From: Agarilytica sp045430345
GTDB lineage: Bacteria > Pseudomonadota > Gammaproteobacteria > Pseudomonadales > Cellvibrionaceae
DNA: 64,000 bases
Direction of reading: 5' to 3'
Assembly: GCA_045430345.1 (NCBI GenBank)
Contig: JAILXT010000001.1
Location: 310,001 to 374,000 of the forward strand
Shown: piece by piece, positions 1 through 8,632 of the stretch
How positions within the stretch are numbered: position 1 is the first letter of the stretch
Layout of the letters: each line of letters starts with the position of its first letter
Made by a program: the position numbers and the translations under genes
The notes under the pieces: generated by a model
Seen by the model: only the letters and a program-made list of their open reading frames with translations
Told to the model about the DNA's origin: nothing
Databases searched by the model: none

Positions 1-1686
1 TTCGGGTAAGTTAATGGATAGTGCTTCGAAATTGATAAACAATAAGTTTGATTGGGAGTCGTAATCAATACGGCGTTCAATAGGCACATGCAATAGCACG
101 GTGTCTAAGCCCATTAATCCTTCCCGAAATATACGTGCATCCATGGTCGCGAGATCATCTGCAATGATCGGGGTAAAATCCATGTAGGCAAGAATATCTT
201 TTTCTAAATCTAATCCAGGGGCAATTTCTGTCAGTGTTAGCCCTTGAGTGCTTAGTTCAAATACGCAGCGCTCGGTGATATAAAGTACCGGTTGGCCCAA
301 CTGCGCAGCGCGCGTTCCGCTAAATGTCACATGCTCAACCAGTTCGACGAATTTTGTGATTTGAGATCCTTCGCCGACTTTTACTTGACCGTTTTCAATG
401 GTGGAGCTTGCTTTCCCGGCGGTAAACGTCCCAACAAATACCAGTCGTTTAGCGTTTTGACTGATGTTAATGAATCCTCCGGCACCGGCGAGGCGAGCGC
501 CAAATTTGGAAACATTAACATTGCCCACGGTATCCGTTTGGGCTAAGCCCAAAAATGCGATATCGAGGCCGCCACCATCATAAAAATCGAATTGAGAGGG
601 CTGGTCGATCAGTGCATCGATATTAACTCCAGCGCCGAAATTCAAGCCACTTGCCGGGAGCCCGCCAATTAATCCCGGTTCTGCAGTTAAAGTCACTTTG
701 TCGAGAATATGTTCTTCGTTGGCGATATTCGCAATGCCTTCCGGCATCCCGATGCCTAAGTTAACAACGGCGTTTGCGCGCAGTTCAAAGGCCGCGCGGC
801 GCGCAATAATTTTTCGTGCATTCAGTTCCATGATCTCCATGTTTTGCATGGGGACACGTACCGCACTGGCGAATGCCGGGTTGTATGGTTCAGCGAAGGT
901 CTGCCAGTGATATTCTTTCTGCGCGACTACTACGCAGTCGACCAGAATACCGGGGATTTTAACATCTCGAGGGTTGAGGCTATGGTTCTCTGCAACACGT
1001 TCAACCTGGGCGATGACCAAGCCTCCTGAATTGTGCGCGGCTGTCGCGAGCGCAAGGGATTCTAGGTATAGGGCTTCTTTTTCGCAGGTGATGTTTCCTG
1101 CTTCGTCTGCGGTTGTGCCACGGATAAACGCAACATTGATAGGGAAGGCTTTGTAAAAAAGATACTCTTCGTCCTCTATTTCGATGAGTTTAACGAGTTC
1201 CTCGGTGGTGGATTCATTTAATTTCCCGCCGCCATGTCGCGGATCGACAAATGTCCCTAGGCCGACTTTTGTGAGAGTGCCGGGTTTGCCTGCTGAAATG
1301 TCACGAAATAAGTGAGAAAGGCAGCCTTGCGGTAAGTTATAGCCCTCGATCTCGTTGTCATTTACCAATTGCTGTAGGCCAGGGACGAGCCCCCAATGAC
1401 CGCCAATTACGCGCTTGATTAGCCCGCTTGTCGCCAGGTGGTTAAGCCCTTTGTCTTTTCCATCTCCTTGGCCGGCGGCATACACCAAGCCGAGGTCACG
1501 TGGGCTCTGTGTTTTATCAAAGCGCTCTCGTAACGCAATAGCCAGCTCCTCGGCAAAGCCGATACCAACAAAGCCGCCGGTTCCCAGCATATCGCCATTT
1601 TGAATTAGATTAACGGCCTCGGCTGCGGACACGATTTTACTTCGTGCTGCGGGCTTGTTCTTCGATGTCTGAAGTTTTGAGTGCAT
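1..1686 (-). CDS. Acyl-CoA:acetate/3-ketoacid CoA-transferase (YdiF/Pct type), 3' end outside window
   Basis: The reverse strand reads open for 562 codons from an ATG at 1686 to the left edge, so the C-terminus lies outside the window. The N-terminal half carries the glycine-rich GTGGFVGIGFAEEL region of family I CoA-transferase alpha domains. The second half carries LTAEPGLIGG, which contains the glutamate expected to form the glutamyl-CoA thioester, and later the GGGLDIAFLG and GAGGFINI motifs of the beta domain. Enzymes of this fused alpha-beta type move CoA between short-chain acyl groups such as acetate, propionate or acetoacetate in the cytoplasm; the substrate here cannot be told. The gene is divergent from comEA, with a 256-bp spacer that holds an 18-bp palindrome. 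Confidence 0.85.
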   Translation of the reverse strand, partial: MHSKLQTSKNKPAARSKIVSAAEAVNLIQNGDMLGTGGFVGIGFAEELAIALRERFDKTQSPRDLGLVYAAGQGDGKDKGLNHLATSGLIKRVIGGHWGLVPGLQQLVNDNEIEGYNLPQGCLSHLFRDISAGKPGTLTKVGLGTFVDPRHGGGKLNESTTEELVKLIEIEDEEYLFYKAFPINVAFIRGTTADEAGNITCEKEALYLESLALATAAHNSGGLVIAQVERVAENHSLNPRDVKIPGILVDCVVVAQKEYHWQTFAEPYNPAFASAVRVPMQNMEIMELNARKIIARRAAFELRANAVVNLGIGMPEGIANIANEEHILDKVTLTAEPGLIGGLPASGLNFGAGVNIDALIDQPSQFDFYDGGGLDIAFLGLAQTDTVGNVNVSKFGARLAGAGGFINISQNAKRLVFVGTFTAGKASSTIENGQVKVGEGSQITKFVELVEHVTFSGTRAAQLGQPVLYITERCVFELSTQGLTLTEIAPGLDLEKDILAYMDFTPIIADDLATMDARIFREGLMGLDTVLLHVPIERRIDYDSQSNLLFINFEALSINLPE

Positions 1687-1825
1687 AAAAAATAGTCGTT
1701 ATTCATTATTATTAGGGACACTTTCAGCTTAAGCTTGGCTGTCGTTTATGTCCAATAGTTAGTTGGTATGTCAATCAGTGCTTACCCTAAACATTTGTTG
1801 AAACTAGAGGCTGAGATAGATCAAA

Positions 1826-1843
1826 TGTAAGATATGTCTTACA
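1826..1843. promoter_or_regulatory. 18-bp palindrome, candidate operator (copy 1)
   Basis: TGTAAGATATGTCTTACA has perfect 7-bp arms around a 4-bp centre. It lies in the divergent spacer, 100 bp before comEA and 140 bp before the CoA-transferase start. A second copy differing at one base lies at 9708-9725. The form TGTAAG-N6-CTTACA resembles the TyrR/PhhR box (TGTAAA-N6-TTTACA), but the regulator is not known. Confidence 0.5.
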
Positions 1844-1942
1844 CATGAAGTCGGGGATGTCGTCTGTTTTTTTGTATTACTCACCACTAGAATGCTGTTC
1901 GTGGCCATGAAGGCTGCGTTTAATTATTCATAGGAGATGAAC

Positions 1943-2290
1943 ATGAAGCATTGCCCATCCGCCGTTCGTGCGTTTATTCAAAAAGATCTTTTTTCAACAT
2001 TCCTTGTTGTGGCCCTGAGTTTTTTTGTACTGGCTTCGCCGCTATCCATGGCGGCTGAAAAGTCGAACAAAAAACATGCGGCCGAGCAGCGGGTTGATAG
2101 TAAAGTGAATATAAACCGAGCCGGAATCCCCGAGCTTACCCAGTTAACGGGTATTGGTGAGCAAAAAGCGATCGCTATCGTCAAGTATAGAAACGCTAAT
2201 GGCAAGTTTAAAAGGGTAGAGCAGTTAAGCCAGGTAAAAGGCATCGGGGAAAAAATCATCGATAAGAATCGTAAGCGTATTGTTTTATAA
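1943..2290 (+). CDS. ComEA-like helix-hairpin-helix DNA-binding protein, secreted
   Basis: This 115-residue protein has a basic N-terminus, a hydrophobic signal segment (about residues 15-36, FLVVALSFFVLASPLSMAAE) and a C-terminal helix-hairpin-helix domain. The domain has VNINRAGIPELTQLTGIG followed by a second hairpin, QVKGIGEKIIDKN. The family binds double-stranded DNA in the periplasm, and full ComEA pulls DNA through the outer membrane during competence; single-domain paralogues like this one often have no proven role. An in-frame ATG at 1937 directly abuts the Shine-Dalgarno TAGGAG (1931-1936), whereas the ATG at 1943 is 6 nt away, so the later start is preferred. In Pseudomonas a similar gene lies near the O-antigen locus. 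Confidence 0.75.
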   Translation: MKHCPSAVRAFIQKDLFSTFLVVALSFFVLASPLSMAAEKSNKKHAAEQRVDSKVNINRAGIPELTQLTGIGEQKAIAIVKYRNANGKFKRVEQLSQVKGIGEKIIDKNRKRIVL

Positions 2291-2583
2291 GGTGTGTGCG
2301 GACGTTTCCAATCTGTAAATAAAGGAGATAAACGAGCGAAAGTTCGTTGGCTCTGATGTTGGGAGCCGTCTGAGCAAGAAGCTACATGGATGTGGCGTAT
2401 TAGAATCACGTGGTGGCATGCGGTCGAGCGTGCCGAAGCCGAGCTGCTCATATGTATTCACTGTGTGTTTTCCGTATTGGTGCAGGATAACGGATAAGTT
2501 GGCGATCATTTTTAATGAAGCCTGGGCCTTAGCGGGGTCTTTTGTGTAAAATGCGCAGCATGTTGCCTTGCTTGGAGATCACG

Positions 2584-3282
2584 TTGGCTGACCCAAAAAT
2601 CATCGTTGCGCTTGATTATCATGATCAAGCGCAATGCCTAGCGCTTGTTGAGTGTTTAGACCCAAAACTCTGTCGTCTTAAAATCGGTAAAGAGATGTTT
2701 ACGCTATTTGGACCTCAATTGGTGGAGCGTGTCCAACATCTCGGCTTTGACGTTTTTCTTGATCTAAAATTTCACGATATCCCCAATACCGTCGGTAAAG
2801 CGGTGGCTGCAGCGGCCAGTTTGGGCGTATGGATGGTGAATGTTCATGCTTCTGGCGGCCGACGGATGATGGCCTCTGCCAGAGAATCACTAGTCTCTTT
2901 TGAGAAAGCCCCCAAACTCATTGCCGTGACGGTTTTGACGAGTATGGACGCTGATGATTTATCTGAACTTGGTTTGAACGTTTCACCGGAAGAGCAAGTG
3001 AAGCGTTTGGCGCGATTGACAGCAGATTGCGGGCTTGATGGCGTGGTATGTTCGGCTCAAGAAGCCGGCGCGCTTAAATCGCTGTGTGGTCCGTCTTTTT
3101 TATGTGTGACACCAGGGATTCGTCCGGCCGGAAGTGATGCTGGTGATCAACGGCGTATTATGACGCCAGAGAAAGCATTGGCAGGCGGGAGTGACTACCT
3201 TGTGATTGGGCGGCCTATTACGCAGGCTCAAAACCCTGATGAGGCGCTACGAACAATTGGCGCATCATTGAGAAGCGTGTAG
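2584..3282 (+). CDS. pyrF: Orotidine 5'-phosphate decarboxylase
   Basis: PyrF decarboxylates OMP to UMP, the last step of de novo pyrimidine synthesis. The protein shows the TIM-barrel signature FLDLKFHDIPNT, with the catalytic Asp-Lys-Asp network, and ends with the phosphate-binding YLVIGRPITQA. The start is most likely the TTG at 2584: GGAG lies 6 nt upstream, and the product (232 residues, beginning ADPKIIVALD) then has the usual family length. Upstream in-frame starts at 2542 (TTG), 2551 and 2560 would add an unlikely tail. The gene stands alone ahead of cmk, separated by 65 bp. Confidence 0.93.
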   Translation: MADPKIIVALDYHDQAQCLALVECLDPKLCRLKIGKEMFTLFGPQLVERVQHLGFDVFLDLKFHDIPNTVGKAVAAAASLGVWMVNVHASGGRRMMASARESLVSFEKAPKLIAVTVLTSMDADDLSELGLNVSPEEQVKRLARLTADCGLDGVVCSAQEAGALKSLCGPSFLCVTPGIRPAGSDAGDQRRIMTPEKALAGGSDYLVIGRPITQAQNPDEALRTIGASLRSV

Positions 3283-3347
3283 CGGTGAGTTAATTCACCC
3301 AAATAACAATTTATATTATTTAGTTTTTAGCAGTTGAAGGAAGTTCA

Positions 3348-4022
3348 ATGATTCCAGTTGTTACCATCGATGGCCCTAGTGGCGCCGGTAAGGGCACGAT
3401 TAGCCAGCTTATCGCGAAACAGACCGGATACAGTTTGTTGGACAGCGGTGCGCTTTACCGTTTAACGGCTGTCGCCAGTTTGCGCAAAGGGATCAATCTT
3501 AATAGTGAGGAAGCTGTCGCAAGTGTTGCTTTGCATCTCGGTATAGAATTCCTTGTGGAAGCAGAGGGTGTGCGTGTGATGCTTGATGGGGATGATGTAT
3601 CACTCGAAATTCGCACAGAAGAAGCGGGGATGGCGGCGTCTCAAGTGGCGGCACACCCAAAAGTCCGTGACGCTTTACTTCAGTGTCAAAGAGATTTTCG
3701 CAAGGGTGAAGGATTGGTTGCTGATGGGCGGGATATGGGTACAGTCGTGTTTCCTGATGCGCCAGTGAAAATATTTCTTACTGCGAGCGCAGAAGAGCGC
3801 GCGATGCGACGTTTTAAGCAGATACAAGATACCGGTGGCTCACCAGACTACGACAAAATTTTGGTGGATATAAAAGCCCGAGACGAGAAAGATTCTAATC
3901 GGGCAAGCGCGCCCTTAAAAGCCGCTGATGATGCGGTCGTTTTAGATTCGACTACTATGGATATTGATGAAGTCTACCGTACCGTGTTGGCTGAAATTGA
4001 CGTGAAAATTCATGATGCTTAA
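3348..4022 (+). CDS. cmk: Cytidylate kinase
   Basis: Cmk phosphorylates CMP and dCMP to the diphosphates with ATP. The 224-residue protein opens with the P-loop IDGPSGAGKGT, has the LDSGALYR nucleotide-monophosphate site and the VADGRDMGTVVFPDA segment, and ends in the usual lid and C-terminal region. A GAAGGAAG ribosome site precedes the ATG. The last 11 nt overlap lapA, so the two are translationally linked. In most gammaproteobacteria rpsA follows cmk directly; here lapA-lapB stand between them. Confidence 0.96.
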   Translation: MIPVVTIDGPSGAGKGTISQLIAKQTGYSLLDSGALYRLTAVASLRKGINLNSEEAVASVALHLGIEFLVEAEGVRVMLDGDDVSLEIRTEEAGMAASQVAAHPKVRDALLQCQRDFRKGEGLVADGRDMGTVVFPDAPVKIFLTASAEERAMRRFKQIQDTGGSPDYDKILVDIKARDEKDSNRASAPLKAADDAVVLDSTTMDIDEVYRTVLAEIDVKIHDA

Positions 4023-4320
4023 AAAACTCGTTAAGTGGTTTGTGCGTGCCTTTTTGGTTCTATGGTTTATCTTTACCTTGATCATCGGTATGTGGATCTG
4101 GCGAGAAAACAGCGTAGAAGTGATGGTGAGCTATTTTGGTTTTGAGCTTCACCAGCAAACACTCGGCACGGTTATGACAACGATGTTAGTGGCCGGATTT
4201 GTAGTGGGTGCTTTGCCTATGTTTTTCACGGCGATTGTGCGAGAAACTTCCCATAAACGTCAGATCAAAAAAGTTCAAAAAGCCTACGAAAAACCTCACG
4301 CGTTAGCGACGCAGGAATAA
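4012..4320 (+). CDS. lapA: Lipopolysaccharide assembly protein A
   Basis: This small inner-membrane protein (102 residues) has two hydrophobic helices (about residues 10-30 and 47-72) and a basic cytoplasmic tail, as in the LapA/YciS (DUF1049) family. LapA works with LapB in controlling LPS synthesis through LpxC proteolysis. It overlaps the end of cmk by 11 nt; two adjacent ATGs (4012 and 4015) could both serve. It is followed after 6 nt by lapB, the universal partner. Confidence 0.9.
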   Translation: MMLKKLVKWFVRAFLVLWFIFTLIIGMWIWRENSVEVMVSYFGFELHQQTLGTVMTTMLVAGFVVGALPMFFTAIVRETSHKRQIKKVQKAYEKPHALATQE

Positions 4321-4326
4321 AATTCT

Positions 4327-5517
4327 GTGTCGGATACGCTGGTATTTGCTTTTATCTTTATTGCGCTAGGTATCGGCTACATCCTTGGAAAGTACATTAC
4401 TTTCCCACTTCAAAAATCTTCTCTTCCTAAAGCTGAGCGATTGAATGATCGTTACTTTGATGGGTTAACCTTTTTATTAAAAGAGGACACGGACGAAGCG
4501 ATCGACCGCTTTATTTCCGATATGGAAGTGAACGACGAGACCTTAGATGTTCATCTGTCGTTAGGGGGGATGCTTCGACGAAAAGGTGAGATCGCTCGTG
4601 CGGTAAAAGTGCATGAAAATCTTTTGTCCCATGCGGCGCTGAGTGTTTCTAAGCGGCATCTTGTCCAGTTTGAGCTGGCAAGTGACTACATTCAGTCGGG
4701 CTTGTACGATAGGGCTGAGCAGTTACTGAGTGATCTTGCGGATGCTGATGATATAGAACAATCGCTTCGTGATAGTGCGATGGCATCTCTTGTCGATGTC
4801 TATCAGGCCACACAAGATTGGTTGAAAGCGATTGATGTTGCTGACCGATTAACCTGTCAGAAGTTTTCGAAAGAGCCCGATCGGTGGCGAGTTCGTCAGG
4901 CGCATTTTTCTTGTGAGCTGGCGCTGCTTGCCCAACAAAAAGAAAACGAGTCTGAATGCAGTAAGTGGATCCGAAATGCACTGCATTATGATGCGTCGTG
5001 CGTGCGAGCGACGTTGTTACAAGCGAATCTAGATATGCAGTCCGGTATTACCCATGCTGCGATGGCTGCATTGAAATCAATTTCAATGAATAACCCGCAA
5101 TTTGCAACAGAAATGATTATCCCGTTACGTGATTGTTACGTTCAATTAAACAGCGAGCAGGGTTTTATTTCTGAATTACGGGGCTACCTGGATCGTTATA
5201 CCGATGTACGAGCCTTAGGCTTGCTCTTTGATTTAGCGTCTCGGCACGAAGGAATCGAGCGGGCTATTCAGGATCTACAGGCATATTTACCAAAATATGC
5301 TGAGTTTACGGCCCTTAATAAACTGTGTTCGGTTCTTCATGAATCTAAAAATAGGGCGCCTGGTTTTCTTGACCAATTTAAGCCCGTATTTGACTCCATT
5401 TTGGACCATGAAGTCGCTTATTCCTGTGATAACTGCGGCTTTATCGGGCACGAAATGCATTGGAATTGCCCCAGTTGCCACCTTTGGTCCAGCACGTATT
5501 TACGTGGTGGCGTGTGA
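4327..5517 (+). CDS. lapB: Lipopolysaccharide assembly protein B, TPR and rubredoxin-like protein
   Basis: LapB (YciM) is an inner-membrane-anchored scaffold that, in E. coli, directs FtsH to degrade LpxC and so limits LPS synthesis. The 396-residue product starts with a membrane segment (about residues 5-22) and continues with tetratricopeptide repeats (roughly 65-320). It ends in a rubredoxin-like metal site, CDNCGF...CPSCHLW. The start is a GTG, with AGGA at 4313-4316 upstream. The gene forms an operon with lapA. Its presence next to an O-antigen locus fits a shared concern with the outer membrane, although lapAB are core genes. Confidence 0.94.
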   Translation: MSDTLVFAFIFIALGIGYILGKYITFPLQKSSLPKAERLNDRYFDGLTFLLKEDTDEAIDRFISDMEVNDETLDVHLSLGGMLRRKGEIARAVKVHENLLSHAALSVSKRHLVQFELASDYIQSGLYDRAEQLLSDLADADDIEQSLRDSAMASLVDVYQATQDWLKAIDVADRLTCQKFSKEPDRWRVRQAHFSCELALLAQQKENESECSKWIRNALHYDASCVRATLLQANLDMQSGITHAAMAALKSISMNNPQFATEMIIPLRDCYVQLNSEQGFISELRGYLDRYTDVRALGLLFDLASRHEGIERAIQDLQAYLPKYAEFTALNKLCSVLHESKNRAPGFLDQFKPVFDSILDHEVAYSCDNCGFIGHEMHWNCPSCHLWSSTYLRGGV

Positions 5518-5700
5518 TAGTTCTTTAAGCTGATTCTCGTATCGCTCTGAGCCCTCATGTAAGGGTACGATGACAGGCTTTTAAATCACCCTTAAAAACC
5601 ATCTTGTCTTGCAGCTTCTTATCTGTTAACCTCGCGCGCCCGTACGGTAGATCCAGAGCTGAAGCGTCTGAATTGCCGTCATTGATGTCTCTTCTGGTCG

Positions 5701-5751
5701 TACCAGTAAACGCTTTGAGAGGCTTACTTTTAACTGAACCGTACACTGGTA
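5701..5751 (+). other. Possible structured leader of rpsA
   Basis: The 286-bp lapB-rpsA spacer holds perfect 7-bp arms, TACCAGT (5701-5707) and ACTGGTA (5745-5751), that could pair in the rpsA leader. Autogenous control by S1 through a folded leader is established in E. coli; that this element does it here is a guess. No other gene is visible in the spacer. Confidence 0.25.
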
Positions 5752-5803
5752 GTGCGGCGAAAATATTAGCAATCATTCGATCGCTAATCTTATAGGTATA
5801 TTC

Positions 5804-7486
5804 ATGAGCGAATCTTTCGCAGAGTTATTCGAAGAAAGTTTACAAACCATCGATATGAAACCCGGCACGATTGTGACTGGTGTTGTCATCGATATCGATC
5901 AAGATTGGGTGACTGTTCATGCAGGCCTTAAATCTGAAGGTGTTATTCCAGCAGTTCAGTTCCTGAATGAAAAAGGCGAGCTGAACTTAAGCATTGGTGA
6001 TGAGGTGCAAGTTGCGCTAGAAACCGTAGAAGACGGTTTCGGTGAAACGCGCCTATCTCGTGAAAAAGCGAAGCGCGCTGAATCGTGGAAAGTCCTTGAA
6101 GCGGCTCACGATGACGAAGAAGTTATCACTGGTGTTATTAACGGTAAGGTCAAAGGTGGCTTCACTGTTGATGTTGCGGGTATCCGCGCATTCTTGCCTG
6201 GTTCATTGGTTGACGTTCGCCCAGTGCGCGAAACGAACCACTTGGAAGGCAAAGAGCTTGAATTTAAAGTGATCAAGCTTGATCAAAAACGCAACAACGT
6301 TGTTGTTTCTCGTCGTGCTGTTATGGAGCAAGCAAACTCTGAAGAGCGTGAAGAGTTGTTGGCTAACCTACAAGAAGGCATGTCTGTTAAGGGTGTGGTT
6401 AAAAACCTTACTGACTACGGTTCATTTATCGATCTTGGCGGCGTAGACGGTCTTCTTCATATCACCGATATGGCGTGGAAGCGTATCAAGCACCCAAGCG
6501 AAATCTTGAACGTTGGTGATGAAATTGACGTTAAAGTCCTTAAGTTTGACCGCGAGCGTAACCGCGTATCCCTTGGCTTGAAGCAATTGGGTGAAGATCC
6601 ATGGGCAGAAATCACTGCGCGTTACCCAGAAGGCGCGAAAGTTAAGGCGAAAATCACCAACCTTACGGATTACGGCTGTTTTGCTGAGATCGAAGAAGGT
6701 GTTGAAGGTCTTGTTCACGTATCTGAAATGGATTGGACCAACAAAAATATCCACCCATCTAAGGTTGTTAACTTAGGTGACGAAGTGGAAGTGATGATCC
6801 TAGATATCGACGAAGAGCGTCGTCGTATTTCTCTAGGTATTAAGCAGTGTCAAGAAAACCCATGGGATGCATTCTCTGGTCGTTTCGAGAAAGGCGACAA
6901 GATCTCTGGAAAAATCAAGTCGATCACCGATTTCGGTATTTTCATTGGTTTGGATGGCGGCATCGACGGTCTTGTTCACTTGTCAGACATTTCTTGGAAC
7001 GAGCCTGGTGAAGAAGCCGTGCGTAAGTTCAAGAAAGGTGACGAGATCGAAACGGTTGTATTGGCCATCGACCCAGAGCGTGAGCGTATCTCTCTAGGTG
7101 TTAAGCAATTGGACACAGATCCATTCTCTGCTTATATTGCTGAAAATGACAAAGGCACTATCATCACGGGCATTATCAAATCTGTTGAAGCAAAAGAAGC
7201 CATTATTACATTGGCAGAAGATGTTGAAGCAACTTTGAAGGCCTCTGAAATCAGCCGTGATAAAGTTGAAGATGCACGTAACGCATTGAAAGAAGGTGAG
7301 GAAGTTGAAGCGAAAATCACTAACGTGGACCGCAAAAACCGCACCATCATGCTGAGTATCAAATCGAAAGACATCGCTGACGAGAAAGAAGCCGTTAAAG
7401 AGCACAGTCAAAAGTCAGAAGCTGCAGCAGCACCTGCCACTATCGGTGACCTGATCAAAGCGCAAATTGAAAGCCAAGATAAATAA
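5804..7486 (+). CDS. rpsA: 30S ribosomal protein S1
   Basis: S1 binds mRNA on the 30S subunit and melts structure near start codons. The 560-residue product has the usual length and six S1/OB-fold repeats. The last four are easily recognised by their repeated cores GSFIDLGGVDGLLHITDMAW, GCFAEIEEGVEGLVHVSEMD and GIFIGLDGGIDGLVHLSDIS, and by the weaker last repeat near residues 450-520. The N-terminal repeats bind the ribosome. Codon use is clearly that of a highly expressed gene. A strong intrinsic terminator follows at 7514-7541. Confidence 0.98.
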   Translation: MSESFAELFEESLQTIDMKPGTIVTGVVIDIDQDWVTVHAGLKSEGVIPAVQFLNEKGELNLSIGDEVQVALETVEDGFGETRLSREKAKRAESWKVLEAAHDDEEVITGVINGKVKGGFTVDVAGIRAFLPGSLVDVRPVRETNHLEGKELEFKVIKLDQKRNNVVVSRRAVMEQANSEEREELLANLQEGMSVKGVVKNLTDYGSFIDLGGVDGLLHITDMAWKRIKHPSEILNVGDEIDVKVLKFDRERNRVSLGLKQLGEDPWAEITARYPEGAKVKAKITNLTDYGCFAEIEEGVEGLVHVSEMDWTNKNIHPSKVVNLGDEVEVMILDIDEERRRISLGIKQCQENPWDAFSGRFEKGDKISGKIKSITDFGIFIGLDGGIDGLVHLSDISWNEPGEEAVRKFKKGDEIETVVLAIDPERERISLGVKQLDTDPFSAYIAENDKGTIITGIIKSVEAKEAIITLAEDVEATLKASEISRDKVEDARNALKEGEEVEAKITNVDRKNRTIMLSIKSKDIADEKEAVKEHSQKSEAAAAPATIGDLIKAQIESQDK

Positions 7487-7513
7487 AAGCATTCGCTTTT
7501 TACCTGGTTTACG

Positions 7514-7541
7514 AAAACGGTCCGAAAGGGCCGTTTTTTTT
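7514..7541 (+). terminator. Intrinsic terminator of rpsA
   Basis: A 10-bp stem (AAAACGGTCC with GGGCCGTTTT, one G-U pair) is closed by a GAAA tetraloop and followed by a run of eight T residues. Confidence 0.9.
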
Positions 7542-7803
7542 GCCTGCTTTTCTTGGGGGGGGGGCATTTCGTGCTGCCGGGGTGCATTATTGTGAATATT
7601 CCCACGAAAAAGGCTGCTCTTGTATCGATATTATCCGAAAAAAGTAGCTGTTGATCCCAAAAACCCTTTATTTACAACCACTTGCGCTTCAAATATAAGC
7701 TAAACTATTGTTTAATAGCGTAAGAGTATGATATCTACAGGGTTTTGGATCGTCATTCTCCGGTGCCTTAAAAATACTTGATAACAATATTTAGGCTGTC
7801 TCA

Positions 7804-8100
7804 ATGACAAAGTCAGAGCTAATAGAGCGGATCGCAGCGCGCCAGGACCAACTCTCGGGCAAAGATATCGAGTTGGCGGTGAAGCTCGTACTTGAATATA
7901 TGTCGCAAGCATTGGCGTCTGGCGAGCGTATAGAAATACGTGGTTTTGGCAGCTTTTCTCTTCATTATCGTGCGCCTCGCGTGGGACGTAACCCCAAAAC
8001 GGGCGAATCTGTTGAATTGGAGGGTAAATACGTCCCGCACTTTAAGCCCGGTAAAGAGATGAGGGATCGAGTGAATGAGAGTCTAGAGAAAGGTTTTTAG
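7804..8100 (+). CDS. ihfB: Integration host factor subunit beta
   Basis: IhfB pairs with IhfA to make a DNA-bending nucleoid protein. The 98-residue protein starts TKSELIERIA and has the conserved GFGSFSLHYR arm and RNPKTGESVELE beta-ribbon that inserts into the minor groove, then PHFKPGKEMRDRV. The gene has its own upstream region (about 260 bp after the rpsA terminator) and its own terminator at 8148-8182. In pseudomonads the O-antigen locus starts next to ihfB, which matches the arrangement here. Confidence 0.96.
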   Translation: MTKSELIERIAARQDQLSGKDIELAVKLVLEYMSQALASGERIEIRGFGSFSLHYRAPRVGRNPKTGESVELEGKYVPHFKPGKEMRDRVNESLEKGF

Positions 8101-8147
8101 ATATCTGCCAGATGAAATAATATCTCCGGCTTTAAGTAGGCGAAATT

Positions 8148-8182
8148 AAAAAAGGCGAAGCAATCCATGCTTGGCCTTTTTT
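8148..8182 (+). terminator. Intrinsic terminator of ihfB
   Basis: AAAAAAGGC-G-AAGC pairs with GCTT-G-GCCTTTTTT around a 7-nt loop, with one G-G mismatch, and ends in a T-run. The insertion sequence begins 8 bp further on. Confidence 0.85.
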
Positions 8183-8230
8183 GTTTTACTGCCCCGTCCT
8201 GAAATAGGTTTACACATTGAGGACCTATTT

Positions 8231-8632
8231 ATGGATAACTCTAAACTCTCCCACCGAAAACGCACCCAGCGCGATTACACAATGGGCTTTAAATTACAGG
8301 TTGTAGATGCCGTGGAAAAAGGCGAGATGACCTATAAATAAGCCCAGAATCGCTATGGCATTCAAGGCCGCTCAACGGTTCTGACGTGGCTGAGAAAACA
8401 CGGTAAAATGGACTGGTGACACCCAGTTCGTCTTATTATGTTTACATCATCCAACCACCAAGAAACCCTGGCACAAAAAATCAAACGTCTGGAAAAAGAG
8501 CTTGAAGATGAGCGTGCTAGAAATATGCTACTCAATGAAGTGGTCGATATTATTGATGCTGAACACGGAGCAGGCCTTAGAAAAAAGCTTATTGCCAAGG
8601 AGCGAAGCGCCTCCAAGACCAAGGGGACGTGA
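8231..8632 (+). pseudogene. IS3-family orfA (helix-turn-helix protein), two in-frame stops
   Basis: From the ATG at 8231 the frame reads a typical orfA start (RDYTMGFKLQVVDAVEKGEMTYK). It hits TAA at 8339-8341 in place of a sense codon, continues in frame as AQNRYGIQGRSTVLTWLRKHGKMDW, and hits TGA at 8417-8419. It then runs open to 8632 through a leucine-zipper-like segment (IKRLEKELEDERARN). The helix-turn-helix part is therefore cut off from the zipper part. The frame overlaps orfB by 4 nt (GTGA), as in intact relatives. Confidence 0.8.

Noticed and set aside
1844..1942. Sigma-54 promoter next to the palindromes
   Set aside because: Candidate GG/GC pairs near comEA and manC have wrong spacing (11-12 instead of 10) or poor -12 boxes.
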